Counted from the first letter of the stretch, positions 1 to 11,471 are shown. The stretch: 64,000 bases of DNA from Anadara kagoshimensis (GCA_021292105.1 CM037872.1:6187291-6251290), one strand, 5' to 3'. Translations and numbers: made by a program. The notes: generated by a model from the letters alone, not told the origin.

Positions 1-1048
1 TCATGATAAATTTAACATCTTGTTTATCAATGGTTTTAAAAATTAAATTCTTTAATACTAAATTTCACTCTCAATTTATCATTGTTTTTAGCCTCTTTCC
101 AACAAATTCGTAGCTATGAAATTTGTGAACTGCAAAGGCCATACTGAAAAATGCTCAAATAGGAAAGTACAGTTAAGTCGCATCACATTGTAAAAGATTA
201 AAATTTAGTAGAAAAGTTGTGACGCATCTGTGGAAATATCTGTAAACTCCAAACCAAATTTTATAACACCTGCATGACCTAACATATTTTAATGTAAAAA
301 CCTAATATTACATCTAAATTGAGACATTATTGATAAAAAATCATGTTATATCCTTGCACTTGTCTCGTATCTGCAGCCAATTCTGTTGTTCACACCTTAC
401 CTAATTATATATAATCAGAAGCGATCATCAGCTGATACACATCCCTGTATCATCTAGAAACGCGGAATATCGTCCTCCGTCGAGGGAAAAAATCTCAGAG
501 CTGTTAAATCAATACTGTAATGTATACACACTCATTTATCAAAGGGTTTCCATATAAAAGATTAGCTGTCTTGGTCATAAATAATGTTCAGATCAAAGTG
601 GAGGAAGTTACAGAAAGAGAAACAAGCAATATGGCAGACACAATATTAACTTCATTTGAAATTTAAATTTTACAGTAATTTTACTGTAAAAGTGAAACTA
701 AAGGGATTAAATACATTCTAAATTTATTCCGTTTTTACCTTTGATTAACGTATTCAGATTATTCAAAAGGATGTTTCTCTCTCAACGGATTATTATCGTA
801 TTAAATTATTATGACTTGAGATTAAAAACAATAATTTTTCCTTAAAAGAATTTTTTCATAACATTTAGAGACAGTATAAAGACTTCAAAAAAATATTATA
901 AACTAAAACAAAAAATTTGTTTTCATGTTATGAAACATACATAAGGATTGCATCATGATTACTTGTTTGGGAAAACATTTGAAGTTAAAATCTCCAGATA
1001 TTCAAAATTGTGACCCCAGTTATTTCAGATTTGACGTTTGTTTTTAAA
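1..1048. other. AT-rich non-repetitive stretch, no gene seen
   Basis: No splice-bordered open frame and no recognisable repeat were found. The part around 400-520 is less AT-rich and could be a conserved noncoding segment, but nothing in the window tests that. Confidence 0.5.
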
Positions 1049-1239
1049 TACAGTAAAACCTCGTCATAATGCCCCTCGATAACTTTGCCACCTCGCTTAT
1101 GGCCACACTATTTTGAAGTCCCAAAATCCATTTTGTTTATGTTTTTCTTTACCCGCCTCCCCAGATTTATTGCCAAACCCCTTTATAACACCAAAATTTG
1201 ACTGAACAAATGTTGGCGATGAATCGAGGTTTTATTGTA
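1049..1239. mobile_element. MITE, Tc1/mariner-like, with TACAGTAAAACCTCG ends
   Basis: The left end reads TACAGTAAAACCTCG and the right end CGAGGTTTTATTGTA, an inverted repeat of about 15 bp. TA dinucleotides at both borders fit a TA target-site duplication. The interior of about 160 bp is noncoding. A second member with internal triplication lies at 56819-57121. Assignment to Tc1/mariner rests only on the TA borders and the short inverted ends. Confidence 0.75.
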
Positions 1240-1243
1240 ATTC

Positions 1244-1348
1244 ATCAAGGTATGAACCGCTAAAGCAGGCATGGGCAAATCACATAAATTGTAAAGCGGT
1301 TTATTGTTGATTTGCCCCCAGCCTGCTTTAACGGTTCATAACTTGTTG
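1244..1348. repeat. Foldback repeat of about 105 bp
   Basis: Two arms of about 35 bp are inverted copies: TATGAACCGCTAAAGCAGGC on the left matches GCCTGCTTTAACGGTTCATA on the right, around a spacer of about 35 bp. It is probably a small foldback MITE inserted next to the MITE at 1049. No coding content. Confidence 0.7.
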
Positions 1349-1552
1349 AACGATTATAAAACAAACGTCAATCCTTATACTAACAATCATGTAAATATTC
1401 TTTCTGTGAATGAAGAGACTAGATTAAACAGAAATATCAAAAGTATCAATTAAAACTATTTGAGGGGTTTGCTCATTATTATGTTTCATATGCCATGGTG
1501 GAACCATTAACACTTTAACAGTTCATCAAAAATAATATTAAGTCATAGAGTT

Positions 1553-1830
1553 AAGTTGAGTAATGGTGTTTAACGTCCCAGTCAAAATGTCGTCAGCTAT
1601 AGGCAAAGGTGCAGAAGTTTTGCCTCAGCTTTGCTTTGGTATTACTCGTACAACAGGATTCTTTTGCGTGCCAAGCCTTCATGACACGGGACCTTGTTTA
1701 TTTTAAATTCCCATCCCAAAGAACCGTGACTTTCATTTCGTAATGCTGAGTGCTTGGCGAAAGAACAGTCAATACCCACTTTCAAGTCTTGGGTCAGACT
1801 CTGTCGGGGATTGAACTTTACCTCAGTCGT
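1553..1830 (-). mobile_element. SINE family A, head-truncated
   Basis: The minus strand carries the family A body and ends in the family tail, which on the plus strand begins GAGTAATGGTGTTTAACGTC. The tRNA-like head is degraded; only the B-box region near 1800-1820 is recognisable. Full members elsewhere (for example 43682-44003) have A-box TAGTTCAG..GTAGAGTGCTC and a B-box of the GGTTTGAACCC type. Family A is the most frequent interspersed repeat here. A 3' tail shared with a partner LINE is expected of SINEs, but no LINE is present to confirm it. Confidence 0.8.
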
Positions 1831-2729
1831 AGAAAAAAGGTTCATATAGAGTCAAACTTAGATTGTAAATATTACTCATAACAAACTTATCATTCTACTC
1901 AACCGTGATTAAAAATCTAAAATTTTTGTTTGTCGCTAAAAAAATTAATTTCAACATTTCTGAGCAACAAACAAAATATTTACAGTTGTAACAATAAACA
2001 AAACAAAATTTTACATTTTTAAGGACAAAACAAAATTTTACGATTTTTAATTTTCTTAAAGCCGAAGAAACCAATTACTATATTACCTAAAGGAAGTCAA
2101 GTTCATGCGATTATGAATCCATACAATAACTTTAACGTCGTAACCACGAAGGACTAATTAAGTTTGGGTTTTCGGGGTCTTAATGATTTTCCTTCAAAGT
2201 TTCGGAGCAATTAACGATCTATTTCATATTTTCAATTCCATATACACTTTTTTCTCACAAAAAAGTCTCCCAAAGAGATCAAACATTTCATTGAAGCAGA
2301 TGAATAATCCTTCATCCATTGTTTAAACAACGAAAGAAAACTGCATCATGGGAAATTTATCATCAAATTATGTAATTTGTAGTTTGAAATGAAGTCTTAA
2401 TTTGATGGCAGCATATTACAATGTGTTCTTAAATTAAATCAACTCCAACAATTTTTTTTGTGCGATTTCATTACAAATTGATATTTTACCATGGGAAATT
2501 ATATTAAAGTTGACTAATGTTGTGTGAATTTTAAAGTCAGAGAAAGACTTTAATATAAGCATTATCTTATCTTTTATTTTTCTAATCCAATATGTTGCCC
2601 AAAGTTAAGTCTAGATCTAAAAATAAGCCATAAAAATGCGTGGCTTAATACCATATGAATTTTCAAGAATCTTGAATCTTCACATCATGTTGTACAATAT
2701 CATGAATATGTCAAATGCACAGTTGATCT
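1831..2729. other. AT-rich unique DNA
   Basis: No coding signal and no clear repeat. The segment 2080-2300 is less AT-rich than its surroundings and could be a regulatory or conserved noncoding island; this is only an impression from composition. Confidence 0.4.
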
Positions 2730-3034
2730 GAGTAATGATGTATGTCGAGATGTTGTCAGCTATAGGCAAAGGTGCAGACATTTTGCATGTGCGTTGTGCT
2801 GATGGCATTTAATACAGCAGGGTTCTTTATCATGCCAAGCCTTCAGTGACAAAGGACCACGTTGGTTTTTCCCATTTGAAAAAAACTGCGACTTTTTCAT
2901 TTCATAATGCTGTTGACTTCGCATAAAAACCGTCACTGCCAATTTTCAAGTCTTGGGTCAGACCAGGTGCGGTTTGAACCTAAAACCTCCCACTAACTGA
3001 GCCATCACTCTACCAACTAAGCTACCACAGTGGT
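2730..3034 (-). mobile_element. SINE family A, nearly complete but diverged
   Basis: The minus strand reads from a tRNA-like head (CACTGTGGTAGCTTAGTTGG at the right end) through the B-box area into the family body. The tail end is diverged and lacks the usual GTTTAAC(G/A)TCCC block, so this is an older copy. Confidence 0.75.
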
Positions 3035-4399
3035 GTGTCAAAGGTAGATATAACTTCAGAATTGGTCTACAACTTACGGAAAACCTATACACATAAAATT
3101 TTAAAAATTAGAAGTGAAAACACATGTCACTTTTTTTTCAATAAATATCCAAGAAATCTATATAGCACTAGCTTGAAACAACATATATGCCAAATATTTA
3201 AGACAGTTTTTGCAAAAATACTTCACTTTTAATGATTGTTTTGTTTAAATTCTTTTTGCCAACTGATTTAATTCCATCTTTCCTGGTGGAGAATTGGGCC
3301 AATTTTTTCATCAAAGGACAATAGAAATGTATAAATAAACAGAAGATCGCGGAAATCAAACTTGACCTACATATTCATACATTTAATCTTTATACATGTA
3401 CTAGTGTACAAAACCAATCATAGGTGTTCATTAACAAGCAAATTAATGTCAATTGCAAGTGCCAATGGAAAATGACCATTTAGATACTGTATTTGTAATA
3501 TTTTCAATTCATGAAATTTACTACGGGAACAAAAATAAATATAGCAGCAAAAATGAAAAAAATATATTTTCAATTCATGAAATCTACTACAGCAAAAAAA
3601 AAAAAAAAAATCCATTTATTTGTCAGAATCGTTGTATCTGAACCTTGAAAACTCAGTTCTATCTGAAAATCTGTAATTTACAATAATTCTGTCTGTATGA
3701 TATTCATGGAATTTTTTTTATTTTTTCAGAAATAAGGAAAATTAAAATTCTTAATATTTAAAAATAGAATGAAAAAGTATCCCTTGCAAATTCAGTACTA
3801 TATGAAAATCCGAAACTTATACATGCATTTATCTTAACAATCAATGTGAAAAATCTGTATGATATAAGCAGAAATATGAAACAAGGTTAAGAATTGGAAA
3901 ATTGAAAATTATATATATATATATATCAGAAACCCTGCAGAATCCTACCCTTGAAAAAATTCAGCATTATCTAAACATTTGAAAGTTCTCTTAATATATT
4001 AATAATTCCATGTGATATTCAAAGGGGAAAAAAGTTTCAGAATGGGGAAAAAATTGAAATTTTAAATATTTAATATTAAAATATAAAATCTAGTGTGAGG
4101 AAGTATCATAAATCATACTTCATCATTTAGTAATCATAGGTTAAAAAATACTAACAGATAAGGGGGTTGATAACAATGGACTTGTGATGCTAAATCAATA
4201 CTTGATGTAATGGCCTGACAAGGGGCACCTGCTGTGTGTCCTGATCACTCAAACTGGGTTTTTGCTTTTATTTTTGAATTACAGATCGAGGTTCAAGAGA
4301 GGGAATTACAACAAACACATTGCTGAGTATGCAAAATACATCAGGGTTATGCTAAATCGATTTCAATTTTAAAAGAAACACAAAAAAATGGAGTGGGGT
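3035..4399. other. AT-rich DNA with a short direct duplication
   Basis: The words TTTTCAATTCATGAAAT and the following CTACTAC..GC recur at about 3497 and 3569, a diverged tandem duplication of about 72 bp. A TA microsatellite lies at 3911-3926. No exon or larger repeat was recognised. Confidence 0.45.
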
Positions 4400-4530
4400 G
4401 GAACAAGGGTGTTTAAAGATCCAGTCTAGATTTCTTTCACTTATATCGAGACAGTTCTGTGGGGGAAACCAGAGTACCTAGAGAAAACCACTGACCTTTG
4501 GCAAGTGAGCTGACAACTTCTCTTATCTTA
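4400..4530 (-). mobile_element. SINE family C fragment
   Basis: Contains the family C body words TTTCACTTATATCGAGACAG and GAGAAAACCACTGACCTTTGG, shared with copies at 23330, 37021, 55165 and 57325. The tRNA-like head is missing. Family C heads are seen at 43113 and 60530. Confidence 0.65.
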
Positions 4531-4604
4531 TTTCCTAATCCAGAGTCTAGGTGGTGAAAGACGATCGATTCTTGATTATGAAGAGTTAAGTTGAGTTATG
4601 GTGT

Positions 4605-5025
4605 TATAATTAAATTTTAATACTATCCAGTGTTGTAAATTTTTTGTAGACAGAATTTTTTGACGTCATATTACCTGACATCATATTGTGCAGAAAATGT
4701 TCATGTAAGGCTAGCTACTGGCGGTTGCCATTGGCGATCAGCTGTGTTCCGCTTTTAGATTAATGTGCCATTTTTTGTTTTATTGTGCTGGTTTTTTTGT
4801 TTCATGTGTATAATTTAAAGATTACATGATTGTTATGAATATTGAACTTATTTTTGAATTTAGTTATAAGGAATGATTGTAATTTTTTTCTATCTATGGG
4901 GTCATAGACAAAATTATTTGGTGCACGCGTATGCATAAACCGCTTCGCGGTTTTATACTGCGTGCACCAAATAATTTTGTCTATGACCCCATAGATAGAA
5001 AAAAATTTACAATCATTCCTTAATA
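4605..5025. mobile_element. Foldback element splitting a SINE tail, with near-perfect 163-bp hairpin
   Basis: Positions about 4863-5026 form one long inverted repeat with arms of about 75-80 bp and only a few mismatches. The apex pairs AAACCGC with GCGGTTT around TTC. The adjoining 4605-4862 carries no pairing partner but also interrupts the SINE family A tail: that sequence stops at 4604 and resumes at about 5026. The insert may therefore be one asymmetric foldback element of about 420 bp or two adjacent insertions. TTA/TAA at both borders may be the target duplication. The open frame across it is a by-product of the palindrome. Confidence 0.7.
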
Positions 5026-5132
5026 ACATCCCAGTCAAGACCCAAGACTTGAAATTGGGTAGTGACTGTTCTTTCGCCAAGCACTTGGCATTACGAAATA
5101 AAAGTCATGGTTCTTTCAAGTGGGAACGTAAA
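5026..5132 (+). mobile_element. SINE family A, left part, interrupted by a pearl-like element
   Basis: From 5042 the plus strand reads the family A body from CCCAAGACTTGAAATTGGG to GGGAACGTAAA, then stops at the ACAAGAG start of the next element. The same SINE resumes at 8167. A short piece of inverse-orientation tail (about 5026-5041) is fused upstream, so two SINE fragments in opposite orientation meet at 5041/5042. Confidence 0.85.
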
Positions 5133-8100
5133 ACAAGAGGCCCAATAGGGCCTGTGATGCTCAACTGGCAGCTTATTTACATTTTTGATAAATAACATGC
5201 AAACCTTGTGAAATGGCATTCCCCCTTCTTTTTACAATTGCAACTGGAACCAAAATGGTTGGAAACCAAATCTGCATTGGTTTTTCATGTTATTGCTATG
5301 TATAGGAACAGAAGCCAGCTTGAAAAATGAATCCACAATGGCTATTTATGTGTTTCTCATTATAGAAACGGAGCCATCTTGGATGTAACATTGGCTTGTC
5401 TGGCAAGACAAATTTAATTTAAATTAGCCTAGTGGTTTCAAAGAAGATTTTCAAAATATTGATGATATATAACACCTGATTTACAAAATTCTTGAAAATT
5501 GTGGCAACAAAACCTTCTCAGGAAACCTGTTACAAATTTGGCTTCATTTGGCTTTGTAGTTTCAAAGAAGATGATTTTCAAAGAATCGCTTAAATTTAGC
5601 ATCTAATTTGCATATTCGGCTAATTACAAGCAAACAGAAAAAGTTACAGAAAAATCTGTTATATATATTAAATAACTAGACATCTACTTTCTAATTCTCA
5701 AATTTGAACTAAATCGGTCCATAACTAAACATGTAATGACCATTTATAGGTTTTTGCTATTTATAGCAATGGCGGCCATCTTGGATGCCGCAGGAATATT
5801 ATTTGTACAAACTTTAATCTACTCCACCTCGGGACTTTCCACACCAAATTTGGCATCATTTGGGTATGTGGTTTCAGAGAAGAAGATTTTCAAAGAATTG
5901 CTTAAATTTAGCATCTAATTTGCATATTCCGCTAATTACGAGCAAACAGAAAAAGTTACAGAAAAACCCGTTACATATAATAAATGGCTAGACATCTACT
6001 TTCTAAAACTCAAATTTTAACTAAATCGGTCCATAAATAAACATGTAATGACCATTTATAGGTTTTTGCTATTTATAGCAATGGCGGCCATCTTGGATGC
6101 CGCAGGAATATAATTTGTACAAACTTTAATCTACTCCACCTAGGGACTTTCCACACCATATTTGGCATCATTTGGGTATGTGGTTTCAGAGAAGAAGATT
6201 TTCAAAGAATCGACTAAATTTAGCATCTAATTTGCATATTCCGCTAATTACGAGCAAACAGAAAAAGTTACAGAAAACCCCGTTATATATATTAAATGGC
6301 TAGACATCTACTTTCTAAATCTCAAATTTGAACTAAATCGGTCCAAAAATAAACATGTAATGACCATTTATAGGTTTTTGCTATTTATAGCAATGGCGGC
6401 CATCTTGGATGCCGCAGGAATATAATTTGTACAAACTTTAATCTACTCCACCTAGGGACTTTCCACACCAAATTTGGCATCATTTGGGTATGTGGTTTCA
6501 GAGAAGAAGATTTTCAAAGAATTGCCTAAATTTAGCATCTAATTTGAATATTCCGCTAATTACGAGCAAACAATAAAAGTTACATAAAAACCTGTTACAT
6601 ATATTAAATGGCTAGACATCTACTTTCTAAATCTCAAATTTGAACTAAATCGGTCCATAAATAAACATGTAATGACCATTTATAGGTTTTTGCTATTTAT
6701 AGCAATGGCGGCCATCTTGGATGCCACACGAAGTTGATTTGTACAAACTTTAATCTACTCCACCTAGGGACTTTCCACACCATATTTGGCATCATTTGGG
6801 TATGTGGTTTCAGAGAAGAAGATTTTCAAAGAATCGACTAAATTTAGCATCTAATTTGCATATTCCGCTAATTACGAGCAAACAGAAAAAGTTACATAAA
6901 AACCTGTAACATATATTAAATGGCTAGACATCTACTTTCTAAATCTCAAATTTGAACTAAATCGTTCCATAAATAAACATGTAATGACCATTTATAGGTT
7001 TTTGCTATTTATAGCAATGGCGGCCATCTTGGATGCCGCACGAAGTTGATTTGTATAAACTTTAATCTACTCCACCTAGGGACTTTCCACACCATATTTG
7101 GCATCATTTGGGTATATGGTTTCAGAGAAGAAGATTTCAAAGAATCGACTAAATTTAGCATCTAATTTGCATATTCCGCTAATTACGAGCAAACAGAAAA
7201 AGTTACAGAAAAACCCGTTATAAATATTAAATGGCTAGACATCTACTTTCTAAATCTCAAATTTGAACTAAATCGGTCCATAAATAAACATGTAATGACC
7301 ATTTATAGGTTTTTGCTATTTATAGCAATGGCGGCCATCTTGGATGCCGCAGGAATATAATTTGTACAAACTTTAATCTACTCCACCTAGGGACTTTCCA
7401 CAACAAATTTGGCATCATTTGGGTATGTGGTTTCAGAGAAGAAGATTTTCAAAGAATTGCCTAAATTTAGCATCTAATTTGCATATTCCGCTAATTACGA
7501 GCAAACAGAAAAAGTAACAAAAAAACCCGTTACATATATTAAATGGCTAGACATCTACTTTCTAAATCTCAAATTTGAACTAAATCGGTCCATAAATAAA
7601 CATGTAATGACCATTTATAGGTTTTTGCTATTTATAGCAATGGCGGCCATCTTGGATGCCGCACGAAGTTGATTTGTACAAACTTTAATCTACTCCACCT
7701 AGGGACTTTCCACACCATATTTGGCATCATTTGGGTATGTGGTTTCAGAGAAGAAGATTTTCAAAGAATAGACTAAATTTAGCATCTAATTTGCATATTC
7801 CGCTAATTACGAGCAAACAGAAAAAGTTACAGAAAAACCCGTTACATATATTAAATGGCTAGACATCTACTTTCTAAATCTCAAATTTTAACTAAATCGG
7901 TCCAAAAATAAACATGTAATGACCATTTATAGGTTTTTGCTATTTATAGCAATGGCGGCCATCTTGGATGCCGCAGGAATATAATTTGTACAAACTTTAA
8001 TCTACTCCACCTAGGGACTTTCCACACCAAATTTGGTTCCAATTGGCCAAGTGGTTTCAGAGGAGAAGATTAAAGTTTACGCACGGACGCACGCACGGAC

Positions 8101-8166
8101 GCACGGACGCACGGACACACGCTTCACCATGGCATAAGCTCAGCTGGCTATAGCCAGTTGAGCTAA
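5133..8166. mobile_element. Pearl/Helentron-associated element 1, 3.0 kb, non-autonomous
   Basis: The element starts ACAAGAGGCCC, followed by a GC hairpin (GGCCC..GGGCC) and the subterminal word GCTCAACTGGC. It ends with an ACGGACGC-rich microsatellite (8076-8120) and a 3' hairpin whose right stem GCCAGTTGAGC is the inverse of the subterminal word, then TAA. Eight-plus 312-bp monomers fill the interior. No transposase frame is present, so it would depend on a Helentron elsewhere. The architecture is that of bivalve pearl/CvA and HINE elements (established knowledge). Its clean placement inside a SINE defines both ends to within 1-3 bp with no target duplication, as expected for rolling-circle insertion. 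Confidence 0.75.
5510..8070. repeat. Tandem array of 312-bp monomers (8 full units)
   Basis: The landmark GGTTTTTGCTATTTATAGC recurs at 5749, 6061, 6373, 6685, 6997, 7308, 7620 and 7932, a period of 312 bp (one unit of 311). Each unit contains AATGGCGGCCATCTTGGATG, AACTTTAATCTACTCCACCT and a TTTGCATATTCCGCTAATTA block. Degenerate partial units lie upstream from about 5280. Two monomer variants differ at linked sites (see findings). It is part of the pearl-like element, not a gene; short open frames in it are fortuitous. Confidence 0.95.
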
Positions 8167-8306
8167 TAAATGAGGTCCCGTGTCTTGGTACGATAAAGAA
8201 CCTGCTATATAATGCCATCAGCGCAACACACAGGCAAAATTTCTGCATCATGGCCTATAGCTGGTGATGTCTAAATATACGTGAAATATTCTTGACTCGG
8301 ACATTA
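8167..8306 (+). mobile_element. SINE family A, right part of the interrupted copy
   Basis: Resumes at TAAATGAGGTCCCGTG, exactly where uninterrupted copies (for example 43855) continue after GGGAACTTAAAA, and runs to the tail TATTCTTGACTCGGACATTA. Together with 5042-5132 it makes one SINE split by 3 kb. Confidence 0.85.
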
Positions 8307-8394
8307 TGAAGATCCTAGCTTGTGATAACTTCTACATTTACCAAAAATATGTCTTCTTTTTTTCCAAATTTAATTTTTTTCCCCCCAAAACCAT

Positions 8395-8597
8395 CACAAA
8401 GAGAGAATTTATAAAATATAAATTTCTTTATTTCTAAATTAAAGTTTTTCAGAGAGAGAGAGAGAGACAGAGAGAGAGAGAGAATTAGTAAAATATAATT
8501 TTCTGTATTTCTAAATTATATTTTTTTTAGAGAGAGAGAGAGAGAGAGAGAATTAGTAAAATATATTTTTTATTTCTAAATTAAAGTGTTTTCCCAA

Positions 8598-8640
<43 letters not shown>
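8395..8640. repeat. Three (GA)n blocks separated by copies of a 35-45-bp spacer
   Basis: (GA)n runs at about 8453-8482, 8530-8551 and 8600-8635 alternate with AATTAGTAAAATATA..TTTCTAAATTA spacers. The region is a tandem duplication of a unit that itself contains a microsatellite. Confidence 0.85.
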
Positions 8641-9958
8641 AATATCTTAAGACTTTATTTGATTTATCCTTAATTAGTTAATTAGTTCCTGGAGATGTAC
8701 AAAGAAAATCAGTGATTTCTCACAAATGATAATTAGGACATACCTTTGTAAAAATTCTAATTTTTTAATAATTTCCGCAAGTAATAAAAAAAATATTCTT
8801 TGTAAAATGAACAATGTGAAAAAATTTTCCTTTTGAAAAATGTCAGGTTGTAAGAAAAATGGCTAATCATACCTTCAAAAGGAAAAAAATTCAAAGAAAT
8901 ATTTTTTAAAAATAAAATTTCTGAAATAAGCTTAATAATACTTAAAAGTTAATTAAAAGTTAAAAATAACGTTTCTGTGACGAATCATAATTAGCATGCT
9001 GCAACAAAAATTCTTTTTCTCATATCCGTAGTGCTGCGAGAGAAATGCCGGATCAATATATAATATTATTCAAGACACCTGCCACTCCCAGGGGGCGCTA
9101 CCAAAGAGCAACGCATTGACAGGAAAGTAAATTTGCTTAGGCAACAAGAACTAATGGATATGTGAAATGTAGATAATAGAGATGTATTTAATTATCCCTG
9201 TCTTTCTACAATAAAATATCCCTGATTAATGAGCCGTTGTCCGGTGGAGGAAGAGAGTCTTAGGGAAGTGTGTTGAAGGAGAGGGTATGATGGGAACACT
9301 CCAGGCTAATTATAAATAGAATCTGTTATGTGCAGTGTAAACGAGCGGGAAATGACATCAGGGCATGCTCATTAAAATTGCTGACAGCTATTTTTATCTT
9401 GAATAAAAAATTTTTTAATTTTTTCTAAGAAAATTGTAAGAATTCTGATGTGATTTGTTCTTGGGGCTTAAAATGTGGCTTTTAATTTCAAATCCAGAAG
9501 AAAAGAACAACCATATGCCAAAAACTAGGATAACCTCAGGCCAGATGATTTCTAAAGAATGTGCTATAAAGATAGCACCTTATTTGCATATTCCACTTAA
9601 ATACCGACCAACAAAATTCCAAATGGTTTGAAGACACCTTATTAAGAAAATTTTAAGTTTTCAGTGGTGATTTTCTCCTGAGACCTGAAACGCAGCTTTT
9701 TTTAAATATTAAATCCAAACTTAAAGGACAGCTATATGCCACAAAATACAGATTATTCAATAATTTTTCAAAGATACCTTCTTAACAATTTTTTTGAGAG
9801 AGTTGTAACAATTCCATGGTGATTAACTAGTTCTTTAGGATCTGAAATTTAGTGTTTAAATTTAAAATCCAGACTAAAAGAACGGTCATACGCCAAAAAA
9901 AAAAAAGTTGCCTCAAATTTTTAAGACAAAAACCCTCTTCAGATTTTCTGAGAAAATT
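8641..9958. other. Unique AT-rich DNA with one GC-richer island
   Basis: 8990-9380 is less AT-rich and lacks recognised repeats. It contains a CTCF-like word at 9085-9098 and a MEF2-type word TTATAAATAG near 9310. 9400-9950 holds about three degenerate copies of a segment of roughly 200 bp marked by GAAAATTTTA..TTC and AAATCCA(G/A)A(C/A)T. No supported exon. Confidence 0.4.
9085..9098 (+). promoter_or_regulatory. CTCF-like binding word
   Basis: CTCCCAGGGGGCGC matches the CTCF core (CCASYAGRGGGCRS) at 12 of 14 positions, including all of AGGGGGCGC. It lies outside recognised repeats. A single motif match in AT-rich DNA is suggestive only. Confidence 0.35.
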
Positions 9959-10300
9959 TTACCACTGTGAGTTCGAGTCCCGCTCAGACCACATGTGGGA
10001 AGTGAATTTTCCTTGTCTCTGGCCTCTACTGATTCACCTGGTTCCAGTATAATGAACTGGGGTAGTAGTACGCTTGTCTGTGGCATACTAGCTTTGTTAG
10101 GTGAGCTAGCACCTTAAAGCCGCCCTGAGTGCACACTAATACAAGGCAGATCATACACCTCACTCGCACTTCAAGTGCAAACATGAAATTGTTCATAGAT
10201 TAATCCATAGATATTAATAAAATAGTTCCCGTTGGGAATAGCTGAAAAATTGCTGATGGGATGTTAAGCAACATTCCACCAACCAAATACATTGAAAGAA
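9959..10300 (+). mobile_element. SINE family B, head-truncated
   Basis: Begins within the tRNA-like head at CACTGTGAGTTCGAGTCCCG (B-box) and continues through CTCAGACCACATGTGGG to the tail GATGTTAAGCAACATTCCACC. A fuller copy with A-box AGTGGATAAGATG is at 42748-43112. Confidence 0.85.
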
Positions 10301-10967
10301 TTATCAGCAATTCAATTTAATATACAAAGAGATTTTATTATGAGAATTAATAAATGACCTTTCCGCATTATCTACATCCCCGATATCTTAAATTCAAATC
10401 CCATGACACAATATCATAAGGGCATATTAAATTGTTTTCCGTACTAAAATATAAATTATTCCTTTGCATGGGATTATTAAATATCGGTAGACTAAAAAAT
10501 ACTTCATAAGCGGTAATCTTCTCTGTCGTTAAGAGATGGAATATTAATCTCCGAAATTGAAAACCTGAATCTTTACTCTAGGATCAAACGGAAACTATGC
10601 GGCCATTTTAACTTCAATCTATATGTCATCAAGACTAAATAAGATTTTTTTCGCATAAAGACCAGTATTACACTAAGGGTTCATTGTTTGGCATATTCAT
10701 CAGGATTCAATTCATTTTGTTACCATGGTAACCATTTGACACTTTTTATCGATATGTGTAGAAATGCAGGCGAGTCGTTATAATGGAACTCTGGGTAACA
10801 ATTTACCAGTAATTTACATTTATACCGCCTGTCCGCGACATATGGTTGCCGTAATGATTCGGGAGAATAACATGTCAACTCTCTATTTGTTTTCCGGTCA
10901 CAGCCTATCATGTTCACTTCATTCAGGTCTTATCGAATAAATCAGTGTTATCAATCTAGATTCTGTT
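10301..10967. other. Apparently unique segment with an X-box
   Basis: No repeat copies were noticed for 10301-10918. The first half contains short ATATC and ATTAATCTCCG-like words; the second contains a perfect palindromic X-box. The end (10919-10991) is duplicated at 13444-13516. Confidence 0.4.
10719..10732. promoter_or_regulatory. Palindromic RFX X-box
   Basis: GTTACCATGGTAAC is a perfect palindrome matching the X-box consensus GTHNYYATRRNAAC bound by RFX factors. It sits in non-repetitive DNA. No transcription start is visible nearby, so any role is inference. Confidence 0.4.
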
Positions 10968-11471
10968 TTACAGACAAATTTGAGAATTCCCTAGGACATA
11001 AAAATAAAATTGTTACGATTTTAGTTCTTTGTAGACAAATTTGAGAATTTTCTGGGAAATTTAAAAAATATATAAAAATGATTTTAGCTGTTTAAGAATT
11101 TGAAAATTCTCTGGGAAAATTAATAAATATGTAAAAATGATTTTAGCTGTTTAAGAATTTGAGAATTCTCTGGGAAATTAAAAAAAAAAAACAATTTTAG
11201 CTGTTTACAGACAAATTTGAGAATTTACTGGGAAATTTAAATAAATTGTAACAATTTGAGTTCCTTGACAACAAATTTGACTATTTTCTGAGAAATTAAA
11301 AAAAATTTGTAACAATTTCAGTTTGTTAAAAACAAATTTGACAATTTTCCGAGAAATTAAAACAATTTCAGTTCCTTAAAAACAAATTTGACAATTTTCT
11401 GAGAAATTAAAAAATTGTAATGATTACAGTTGCTTGCAGAAAAATAATGAGAATTCTCTGGGAAATTAAAA
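10968..11471. repeat. Tandem array of about 60 bp units (about 8 copies)
   Basis: Units read ACAAATTTGAGAATTYTCTGGGAAATTAAAA followed by TTTTAGCTGTTTA or AATTTCAGTTCCTTA variants. It is clearly diverged and therefore old. Pearl-like element 2 inserted in its right-hand end. Confidence 0.85.

Noticed and set aside
9010-9055. Minus-strand terminal exon after GGCATTTCTCTCGCAG
   Set aside because: Good acceptor, but the 26-codon frame has no donor, no clear polyadenylation signal and unconvincing content.
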